A stretch of 12,646 bases of DNA from positions 1,217 to 13,862 of the forward strand of contig MIBM01000050.1 in the NCBI GenBank assembly GCA_001830645.1. Reading direction: 5' to 3'. Position 1 is the first letter of the stretch. Each line of letters opens with the position of its first letter. Below the pieces are notes generated by a model. The model saw nothing but the letters and a program-made list of their open reading frames with translations, was not told the DNA's origin and made no database searches. The stretch is from Spirochaetes bacterium RIFOXYC1_FULL_54_7 (lineage in GTDB: Bacteria > Spirochaetota > Spirochaetia > Treponematales > UBA12059). Shown in pieces: positions 7,031 to 12,646 of the stretch. The translations under genes and the position numbers were made by a program.

Positions 7031-7773
7031 GAATATCAGTAACCGCAGGAAAGCTCACTGCTGTTTGCCTGATTGGACTAGTGCTTGGTGGTTCCTGCGC
7101 CAAAAAAGATGACAGCTTGTTGTCCACGATGTTCGATATAGAAGCAAGGTCGATGAAGGGTGCTCCCCCATCCACTGTAGAGGAGCTCAGGGCAGCCATA
7201 GCCCAGTACGGCGACGAAGTGGAGAAGACCGTGACTGCCCATGAACGGGTAGCAAGCTACTGGCGCCTTCTAGCAGCTAAATATATGGAACGTGGACTGT
7301 TCGGGGAAGCCTATGAAGCAGCCCTGAAGGCTCTAAGCTTCTATCCGACTAATTCCGGGCTCTATTATGTTGCTGGCCTGTCGGCGGCTTTCCTGTCCAG
7401 GACAGCCCTTGCCGAGTATGGCGGTGGCCAGACTACGAGGGAAGGCTGGTTGAAGGCCTCCGAAGGAGCCTATAAGGAATCCATCCGCCTGGATGAGCGG
7501 AATACACGGTCCTTGTACGGTCTAGCTGTGGTTTATTCGTTCGAACTTGAAGACCATGAGGCAGCCATACCCCTACTGGAGCGTATGCTCGGTATTGATA
7601 CCATGAATATCGATGCCCTCTTCGTGTACGCCCGATCGCTTTACGGGGCCGGGCGTATGCAGGATGCGGTTGATGCGTATGACAGGATCATAGCTGGCTC
7701 CAGAATCGAGGAGAAGCGGGACCAGGCAGCGGCCAACAAGAAGCAGATACTGGACGAGCTGTATGTCAACTGA
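7027..7773 (+). CDS. Putative lipoprotein with TPR repeats, function unknown
   Basis: 248 aa. The N terminus ([10 protein letters not shown] then a hydrophobic run) ends in LVLGGSC, giving a relaxed lipobox with acylation at Cys24 followed by AKKDD, so the mature protein is probably tethered to a membrane. The rest is helical with tetratricopeptide-like units at about residues 77-108 ([26 protein letters not shown]), 145-159, 161-193 ([10 protein letters not shown]...AIPLLERML) and 195-228 ([26 protein letters not shown]); the second unit is interrupted by a Gly-rich insert near 132-140. TPR domains bind protein partners; no catalytic motif is seen. It overlaps the upstream recombinase by 4 bp and dprA by 11 bp, so it is translationally embedded among DNA-handling genes although it should act outside the cytoplasm. 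A link to the cell envelope or division is inferred from context only. Confidence 0.85.
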   Translation: MRISVTAGKLTAVCLIGLVLGGSCAKKDDSLLSTMFDIEARSMKGAPPSTVEELRAAIAQYGDEVEKTVTAHERVASYWRLLAAKYMERGLFGEAYEAALKALSFYPTNSGLYYVAGLSAAFLSRTALAEYGGGQTTREGWLKASEGAYKESIRLDERNTRSLYGLAVVYSFELEDHEAAIPLLERMLGIDTMNIDALFVYARSLYGAGRMQDAVDAYDRIIAGSRIEEKRDQAAANKKQILDELYVN

Positions 7774-8713
7774 ACTGCGGCCTTCCGGACTATTGACCAT
7801 TGCACGCATGCCCTTCCTGTCAGCCAGGGAAAAAATACTGCTTGTGGACCTGCTTGACGGGTCGGTGGATGTTTCCGTACTTTGCTTAGGCGCCTTGCAG
7901 GAAATAACCGGCCGCAGCCTGCATGGAGCCAGCTGGGATCCGGAGGCCTGGAAGGCTATGGCCGCCAGGGATGCTTCGTTCCTGAAGGCAAGCGGCACCA
8001 GGGCTCTGTCATACTTCGACGAAGGGTACCCAGGCATCCTGCGTGAGACCGCTCGTCCTCCATTCATGTTGTATTGCCGCGGACGGCTTCCCGAACCGTG
8101 TACGCCTGCCTTGGCTATCGTAGGCACCAGGTATCCGACAGGAAACGGACTGAAGATTTCTGCTGGTTTTGCCTGTGAGGCAGCAAAGGCTGGTATCCCT
8201 GTTGTATCTGGTCTTGCCAGGGGTATTGATGCGGCAGCGCACAGGGGGGCTCTTCTTGGCAGCGGGCCTACCTTTGCCGTACTTGGTTGTGGAATAGATA
8301 CCGTGTATCCCAGGACCAACAAGGAACTGGCCATGCGGATGATCAGCTGTGGCGGTGGCCTGATTTCCGAGTATCCACCGGGAGTAACTCCCACCAGGTG
8401 GACCTTCCCGGAACGGAACAGGATACTTGCCGGGTTGTGTCGATCTACGGTCGTAATAGAGGCCCCTGCCGGTTCCGGCGCACTGATCACGGCTTCCTTT
8501 GCCCTTGAAGAGGGCAGGGATGTGTATGTGGCCGAGGCTTGCAGGGGAGGTTTCCGTTCCGCTGGTTCGGATGCCTTGGCTGGAGATGGAGCTCCCGCGG
8601 TCAAGGATTTCAACGAAATACTAAGCGACTGGGATGGCGGGTATGGGCCAGGGATGGCTGTCGCCTCTGGCATTGAATCTGGCGGGTCTTTATCCCGACA
8701 CCATGTACTTTAG
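7763..8713 (+). CDS. dprA: DprA/Smf, DNA-processing protein
   Basis: Cytosolic protein that binds incoming single-stranded DNA and loads RecA during natural transformation; it is also found in bacteria not known to be competent. 316 aa. An N-terminal helical region leads to FDEGYPGILRE..RPPFMLYCRG (85-107), then the Rossmann-like domain: AIVGTRYPTGNG (118-129, usually VGSR), VVSGLARGIDAAAHRGAL (147-164), VLGCGIDTVYPRTN (173-186), ISEYPPG (201-207), PERNRILAGL (216-225), VVIEAPAGSGALITASFALEEGRDVYV (230-256). After this it diverges: the usual VPG and N-x-LI-x-xGA elements are replaced by VAEACRGGFRSAGSDALAGDGA, and no C-terminal winged-helix domain is visible. ATG 7763 overlaps the lipoprotein gene by 11 bp with a weak ribosome site, suggesting coupling; ATG 7808 is an alternative. 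topA follows after 12 bp. Confidence 0.94.
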   Translation: MSTELRPSGLLTIARMPFLSAREKILLVDLLDGSVDVSVLCLGALQEITGRSLHGASWDPEAWKAMAARDASFLKASGTRALSYFDEGYPGILRETARPPFMLYCRGRLPEPCTPALAIVGTRYPTGNGLKISAGFACEAAKAGIPVVSGLARGIDAAAHRGALLGSGPTFAVLGCGIDTVYPRTNKELAMRMISCGGGLISEYPPGVTPTRWTFPERNRILAGLCRSTVVIEAPAGSGALITASFALEEGRDVYVAEACRGGFRSAGSDALAGDGAPAVKDFNEILSDWDGGYGPGMAVASGIESGGSLSRHHVL

Positions 8714-8716
8714 GAG
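8712..8716 (+). promoter_or_regulatory. Ribosome binding site of topA
   Basis: AGGAG begins within the dprA stop codon (TAG 8711-8713) and lies 9 bp before ATG 8726, fixing the topA start. Confidence 0.6.
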
Positions 8717-8725
8717 ATCTACATA

Positions 8726-10885
8726 ATGGCTAGCGAGAAGACAGCTAAAGCACCCAAGAAGAAAACGGGCAAGGCCGGGAAGAACGACAAGACTACCCTG
8801 GTCATCGTCGAGTCGCCCGCCAAGGCCAAGACCATCGAGAAATATTTAGGTTCCCGTTATGTAGTGTTGGCTTCCATGGGGCATCTCATCGATCTCCCAA
8901 AATCACGCATCGGTGTGGATGTGGAACACGATTTTACCCCTGAGTACCTGACCATACGCGGCAAGGCCAAACTGCTCAAGGAGCTGCAGAAATACGCCAA
9001 GAAGGCCGAAACCGTGCTGTTGGCTTCTGATAATGACCGCGAAGGAGAGGCCATAGCCTACCACATCCGCAATTCCCTGGCATTGAAGAACCCTGGCCTG
9101 GAGATCAAGCGCATAGTATTCAACGAGATAACTCCTCAGGCCATCCGGGACGCGGTAAAAGCTCCCGGCGTGCTTGATGAAGACAAGGTCAATGCCCAGA
9201 AGGCACGACGGGTTCTTGACCGTCTGGTTGGCTACAACTTGTCACCGGTCCTCTGGAAAAAGGTCAAGAATGGCCTTTCAGCAGGCAGGGTCCAGTCCGT
9301 GGCACTGCGCCTCATCTGTGACCGTGAAAAGGAAGTCGAGTCCTTCATACCCGAGGAATACTGGACCCTTGAGGCAGACTTCAAGAAGGGGCGCTATTCC
9401 TTCAGTGGCCAGCTTGTAAGCTTCAAGGGCGGGAAGGCAGAGCTCGGCAAGGAAGCCGAGGTTCTGGCTGTCATGAAGGCCATAACCAGCCTGCCCTGCG
9501 TTATCGCGGATATCCGTGAATCCGAGCGTACGGTTAATCCCAAGCCTCCCTTCACCACCTCCAAGCTCCAGCAAACCTCGGCCAACCGGCTGGGCTTTAC
9601 CAGCAAGAAAACCATGCAGATAGCCCAGCAACTGTATGAGGGCATAAACATCGGATCAACCCGCATCGGTCTCATCACCTACATGCGTACCGACTCTGTA
9701 CGGGTTTCGGATGTGGCATTGAAAGAAGTACGTGAATATCTTGGCACCCATTACCCGGCTGAGTTGCCGGCGGAACCGGTAATCTATGCCACTGACAAGA
9801 AGGCCCAGGATGCCCATGAAGCCATCCGCCCCACGACCCTGGCCTATTCACCGGATACCATCAAGGAATACCTGAACAAGGATCAGCAGAAGTTGTACGG
9901 CATAATCTGGGAGCGTTTCCTTGCAAGCCAGATGACAGCTGCCAAACAGAGGTCCCTTGCCATAGATGTCGCCGCCGGGGAGGCCATTTTCAGGATCAAT
10001 TCATCCCGGCTGGTAGAGAAGGGTTTCTACAAGGTAATCAAGCTTCTGGCCACCAAAGAGGACAAGGAAACTGCCCTTCCTGAACTGCATCCCGGTGACG
10101 AACTCAAGCTGGAAGGCTATCGGCCGGAACAGCATTTTACCCAGGGACCCGCCCGGTATACCGATGCCTCCATCATCAGGATACTCGAGGAAAAGGGCAT
10201 AGGACGGCCATCAACCTACGCACCCATCATTTCGGTTCTGCTTGAACGTTACTATGTTACCAGGGAAAACCGCCAGCTTGTACCTACAACCTTGGGGCGG
10301 ATGATAAACGAGATACTGGTGGAGTCTTTCCCGACGGTGGTTGATGCAGGCTTCACGGCTGGCATGGAGTCCATGCTGGATGAGGTGGAGGAGAACAAGC
10401 GGGACTGGGTGCTGGCCCTCAAGGATTTCTACGGACCCTTCAAGGCCAGGATCGACGAGGTGATGGAAAACCTCCAGTCCTACCGGGGCTCCCTGGACGA
10501 GGCCACTGACGTGGTCTGCGAGAAATGTGGCAAGCCCATGGTCAAGAAACTGGGCCGTTTCGGCTTCTTCCTGGCCTGTACCGGTTTTCCGGAGTGCAGG
10601 AATACCAGAAGCATACCTCTTGCCCGTTGTCCCCGGGACGGTTGTACTGGCGAGATTGTCGCCAGGCGCAAAGCCAAGGGGCGGGGCAGGGAGTTCTACG
10701 GTTGCTCCCGTTATCCTGAATGTGACTTCATAACCTATTACAAACCGACCAACAGTTATTGCCCCAAGTGTGGCTGGTTCCTGGTGGAGCGGTTTGACAA
10801 GAAACGTGGTTCATACAAGGCCTGCATCAACCCAGCGTGCGATTACCTGCACAGTCAGGAAGATGAGCATGTCACGATCAATTGA
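8726..10885 (+). CDS. topA: TopA, type IA DNA topoisomerase I
   Basis: Relaxes negative supercoils by single-strand passage through a 5'-phosphotyrosine link. 719 aa. A Lys-rich N-terminal leader (residues 3-22) precedes the TOPRIM domain: LVIVESPAKAKTIEKYLG with E29, and LLASDNDREGEAIAYH with D102, D104 and E106. The catalytic tyrosine is Y319 with R321 in GLITYMRTDSVRVS. DAHEAIRPT (362-370) and EEKGIGRPSTYAPII (488-502) are further family blocks. Three four-cysteine zinc ribbons follow: C598/C601/C618/C624, C635/C640/C660/C666 and C679/C682/C700/C705. A Pro-to-Asn change in the usual DPDRE motif (here DNDRE) leaves the metal ligands intact. Reverse gyrase and topoisomerase III are excluded by the lack of a helicase part and by the zinc-ribbon tail. 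It overlaps the next recombinase gene by 17 bp. Confidence 0.98.
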   Translation: MASEKTAKAPKKKTGKAGKNDKTTLVIVESPAKAKTIEKYLGSRYVVLASMGHLIDLPKSRIGVDVEHDFTPEYLTIRGKAKLLKELQKYAKKAETVLLASDNDREGEAIAYHIRNSLALKNPGLEIKRIVFNEITPQAIRDAVKAPGVLDEDKVNAQKARRVLDRLVGYNLSPVLWKKVKNGLSAGRVQSVALRLICDREKEVESFIPEEYWTLEADFKKGRYSFSGQLVSFKGGKAELGKEAEVLAVMKAITSLPCVIADIRESERTVNPKPPFTTSKLQQTSANRLGFTSKKTMQIAQQLYEGINIGSTRIGLITYMRTDSVRVSDVALKEVREYLGTHYPAELPAEPVIYATDKKAQDAHEAIRPTTLAYSPDTIKEYLNKDQQKLYGIIWERFLASQMTAAKQRSLAIDVAAGEAIFRINSSRLVEKGFYKVIKLLATKEDKETALPELHPGDELKLEGYRPEQHFTQGPARYTDASIIRILEEKGIGRPSTYAPIISVLLERYYVTRENRQLVPTTLGRMINEILVESFPTVVDAGFTAGMESMLDEVEENKRDWVLALKDFYGPFKARIDEVMENLQSYRGSLDEATDVVCEKCGKPMVKKLGRFGFFLACTGFPECRNTRSIPLARCPRDGCTGEIVARRKAKGRGREFYGCSRYPECDFITYYKPTNSYCPKCGWFLVERFDKKRGSYKACINPACDYLHSQEDEHVTIN

Positions 10886-11798
10886 CGGTTACCTGGCATA
10901 CATCGAAGCCATCCGTTCTCTGTCGCCACGGACGGTGTCGTCGTACCGCAAGGATCTTGCCTTGTTCGAAGCCTCCTGCGAACGCAGCGGAATTGCCGTG
11001 GAAGATGCCGATGCCACGGAAATACGCGGCTTCGTGGCAGCTCTGGTCAAGGCAAAGTATGCACCCTCCTCGGTCAACCGTGCCTTGTCGGCTGTCAAGG
11101 GTCTGTACCGTTACCTGGCCAGGTATGGAGAGGTCAAGGGCAAGGTAAATCCGGCAGGTGATATAGAAGGTTTGCCGAATCCCCGTGGGCTACCGAATTT
11201 CATGTTCGAGGCGGAGATGGACGAGTTTATTGGTCTTGCATCGGGTGACGGCTTTGCCGGGTCCCGGGACCGTGCCCTGTTCGAGACTCTGTACAGCACC
11301 GGATGCCGCGTATCAGAACTGGCTGGCCTGCAGCTAGGACTGTTGGACCTGCAGGAGCGAAGAGCCAAGGTCAGGGGCAAGGGGGCCAAGGAACGGATCG
11401 TCTACCTCTCCGAACCAGCGGTGGAAGCCATACGAAACTGGCTGCCCTACCGCTCGGCACGGATCAAGGCCGAGCGGCCTGAAGGGCATCTGTTCATCAA
11501 TGCCAGGGGAGGTCCACTGACCACCCGGGGCATCGCTTACATCATCGAAGGCTATGTTCAGAAGTCCGGTACCGGACGTGGCTTGTCACCCCATGGTTTC
11601 AGGCATAGTTTTGCCACCCACCTGCTGGCAGGTGGTGCGGATATCAGGATAGTCCAGGAACTGCTGGGCCACGAAAATATCTCTACAACCCAGATATATA
11701 CCCATGTGGATGTAGACCGTCTGCGGGCAGTTTACAAGAGCGCCCATCCACACGCATCCTTGCGGCGGACGGCAAGCACCACGGAGGCAACATCATGA
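10869..11798 (+). CDS. xerC: Xer-type tyrosine recombinase 2 (XerC/CodV-like)
   Basis: 309 aa, normal XerC/D length. Core-binding domain at about residues 1-100 ([33 protein letters not shown]), then a complete catalytic set: R147 ([12 protein letters not shown]), K171 ([11 protein letters not shown]), H242-x-x-R245 ([18 protein letters not shown]), H268 (LLGHENIS) and Y277 (TTQIYTHVD), ending [12 protein letters not shown] as in many XerC proteins. ATG 10869 is chosen because AGGA (10857-10860) lies 8 bp upstream; ATG 10863 is too close to it, and the frame open upstream to 10770 lies within topA. The position between topA and hslV-hslU matches codV in Bacillus, which is the main reason for the xerC name. 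It shares ATGA with hslV. A partner XerD could be the paralogue at 6017 or lie elsewhere. Confidence 0.94.
   Translation: MSRSIDGYLAYIEAIRSLSPRTVSSYRKDLALFEASCERSGIAVEDADATEIRGFVAALVKAKYAPSSVNRALSAVKGLYRYLARYGEVKGKVNPAGDIEGLPNPRGLPNFMFEAEMDEFIGLASGDGFAGSRDRALFETLYSTGCRVSELAGLQLGLLDLQERRAKVRGKGAKERIVYLSEPAVEAIRNWLPYRSARIKAERPEGHLFINARGGPLTTRGIAYIIEGYVQKSGTGRGLSPHGFRHSFATHLLAGGADIRIVQELLGHENISTTQIYTHVDVDRLRAVYKSAHPHASLRRTASTTEATS
11783..11787 (+). promoter_or_regulatory. Ribosome binding site of hslV
   Basis: GGAGG lies within the last codons of the recombinase gene, 7 bp before ATG 11795, so hslV can initiate independently as well as by ATGA coupling. Confidence 0.6.
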
Positions 11799-12325
11799 AG
11801 ATACGATCAACCACCATCATGGTAGTACGCAGGAACGGCAAGGTTGCTATGGCCGGTGATGGCCAGGTAACCATGGGTAATACGGTCATGAAAAGCAATG
11901 CCCGCAAGGTACGCAAGATATACGACGGAAAGATCCTCACTGGTTTTGCTGGTGCCACCGCCGATGCCTTTACCCTGCTCGAGCACTTCGAGACCAAGGT
12001 CAAGGAGTATTCCGGCGACCTGACGCGGGCAGCTGTAGAGCTGGCCAAGGATTGGCGGACGGACAAAATCCTCCGCAGACTTGAGGCCCTGCTCCTTGTT
12101 GCGGACTGCGACAAGACCCTGCTCCTTTCTGGAACCGGTGATGTCATAGAGCCAGCGGAGGATGTCATAGCCATAGGTTCGGGAGGTCCTTACGCCTATG
12201 CTGCAGGACTTGCCTATCTGGATTCAAGCGACCTCTCTGCGGCAGAAATTGCAAAACGCAGTCTTGGCATAGCAGGTGGCATCTGCATCTACACGAACGA
12301 GCGCATTCTGGTGGAGGAACTTTGA
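11795..12325 (+). CDS. hslV: HslV/ClpQ, proteasome-like peptidase subunit
   Basis: 176 aa N-terminal-nucleophile threonine peptidase that forms the double-hexameric chamber of the HslUV (ClpYQ) protease in the cytosol. The N terminus is [21 protein letters not shown]: the expected active-site threonine is T6, so the five residues MKIRS form a short propeptide that must be removed. Other family blocks: [73 protein letters not shown], and [14 protein letters not shown] at the C terminus. E. coli HslV has the threonine directly after Met, so the propeptide is a small variation; Bacillus ClpQ also has a leader but uses serine. The gene overlaps hslU by one base (TGATG), typical for two subunits made together. 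Confidence 0.98.
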   Translation: MKIRSTTIMVVRRNGKVAMAGDGQVTMGNTVMKSNARKVRKIYDGKILTGFAGATADAFTLLEHFETKVKEYSGDLTRAAVELAKDWRTDKILRRLEALLLVADCDKTLLLSGTGDVIEPAEDVIAIGSGGPYAYAAGLAYLDSSDLSAAEIAKRSLGIAGGICIYTNERILVEEL

Positions 12326-12646
12326 TGGATGAGGATTTCGAGGTATTCACACCATCGCGCATTGTCGAGGAACTTGATCGACATATCATAGGCCAGAACC
12401 GTGCAAAGCGCGCGGTGGCCATAGCCCTGCGCAACAGGCTCAGGCGCAAGCTTCTGCCCGCGGATGTACAGGAAGAAATAGCACCCAAGAACATTCTCAT
12501 GATAGGTCCTACCGGCGTAGGCAAGACCGAGATAGCCAGACGTCTGGCCAAGCTGTGCGGGGCACCCTTTGTGAAGGTGGAGGCCACCAAATATACCGAG
12601 GTTGGTTATGTGGGCCGGGATGTTGAATCCATGGTCAGGGATCTCA
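12325..12646 (+). CDS. hslU: HslU/ClpY, AAA+ unfoldase of HslUV (5' end only)
   Basis: The first 107 codons are present; the window cuts the gene. HslU is the hexameric ATPase that unfolds substrates and feeds them into HslV. Visible: the N-terminal [34 protein letters not shown] block typical of the family, Walker [10 protein letters not shown] at about residues 60-68, and [20 protein letters not shown], containing the GYVGRD pore-loop motif that contacts substrate. ATG 12325 shares its A with the hslV stop and has GTGGAGG (12311-12317) 7 bp upstream. The GYVGRD loop and adjacent hslV separate it from ClpX. Walker B and sensor regions lie beyond the window. Confidence 0.97.
   Translation, partial: MDEDFEVFTPSRIVEELDRHIIGQNRAKRAVAIALRNRLRRKLLPADVQEEIAPKNILMIGPTGVGKTEIARRLAKLCGAPFVKVEATKYTEVGYVGRDVESMVRDL

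Noticed and set aside
7573..8673. 366-codon open frame on the minus strand over dprA and the lipoprotein gene
   Set aside because: It lies antisense to well-supported genes, its translation is rich in Ser/Pro/Arg/Ala with no recognisable motif, and long antisense frames are expected in GC-rich coding DNA.
10770..10868. Longer N terminus for Xer recombinase 2, starting within topA
   Set aside because: The upstream residues overlap the zinc-ribbon region of topA out of frame, show no recombinase similarity, and the ribosome site favours ATG 10869.

Overview
The window is a single, tightly packed, rightward-transcribed block of thirteen genes (the first and last cut by the window edges). It runs from the end of a division/cell-wall (dcw) cluster into a DNA-processing and proteolysis cluster: murF (3' end) - mraY - ftsW - divIB/ftsQ - ftsA - ftsZ - Xer recombinase 1 - TPR lipoprotein - dprA - topA - Xer recombinase 2 (codV/xerC-like) - hslV - hslU (5' end). 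All real genes are on the + strand. I see no RNA genes, mobile elements, CRISPR or phage genes.

The host is most likely a moderately GC-rich spirochaete of the Treponema/Spirochaeta group. This is inference from three things: a shortened dcw order (mraY directly followed by ftsW, then divIB-ftsA-ftsZ, with no murD, murG or murC between); the continuation into dprA-topA-xer-hslUV, which I recall is similar in treponemes; and a lipoprotein gene with a relaxed Gly/Ser-rich lipobox. No sequence here proves the phylum. The dprA-topA-xerC-hslV-hslU order also resembles the Bacillus smf-topA-gid-codV-clpQ-clpY region, without gid/trmFO.

Layout. Positions 1-3429 hold lipid-linked peptidoglycan precursor synthesis (MurF, MraY), the septal SEDS glycosyltransferase FtsW and its divisome partner DivIB/FtsQ. 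Positions 3422-6013 hold the Z-ring pair: FtsA, which appears to start at CTG, and FtsZ, separated by the only sizeable gap in the window (120 bp, 4676-4795, with a small hairpin and a perfect 10-bp palindrome). Positions 6017-8713 hold a Xer-type recombinase with an unusual C-terminal tail, a TPR lipoprotein of unknown role and DprA. Positions 8726-12646 hold topoisomerase I, a second Xer recombinase and the HslVU protease-chaperone pair.

Apart from the ftsA-ftsZ gap, neighbours overlap by 1-17 bp or are separated by 12 bp or less, so most are probably translationally coupled and co-transcribed. Together they link septum building, Z-ring assembly, chromosome dimer resolution, DNA topology and protein quality control. 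I did not find a clearly new biological system. The points most worth a second look are the non-canonical ftsA start, the paired Xer genes bracketing lipoprotein-dprA-topA, the acidic tail on Xer 1, and the lipoprotein embedded among cytosolic DNA-handling genes.
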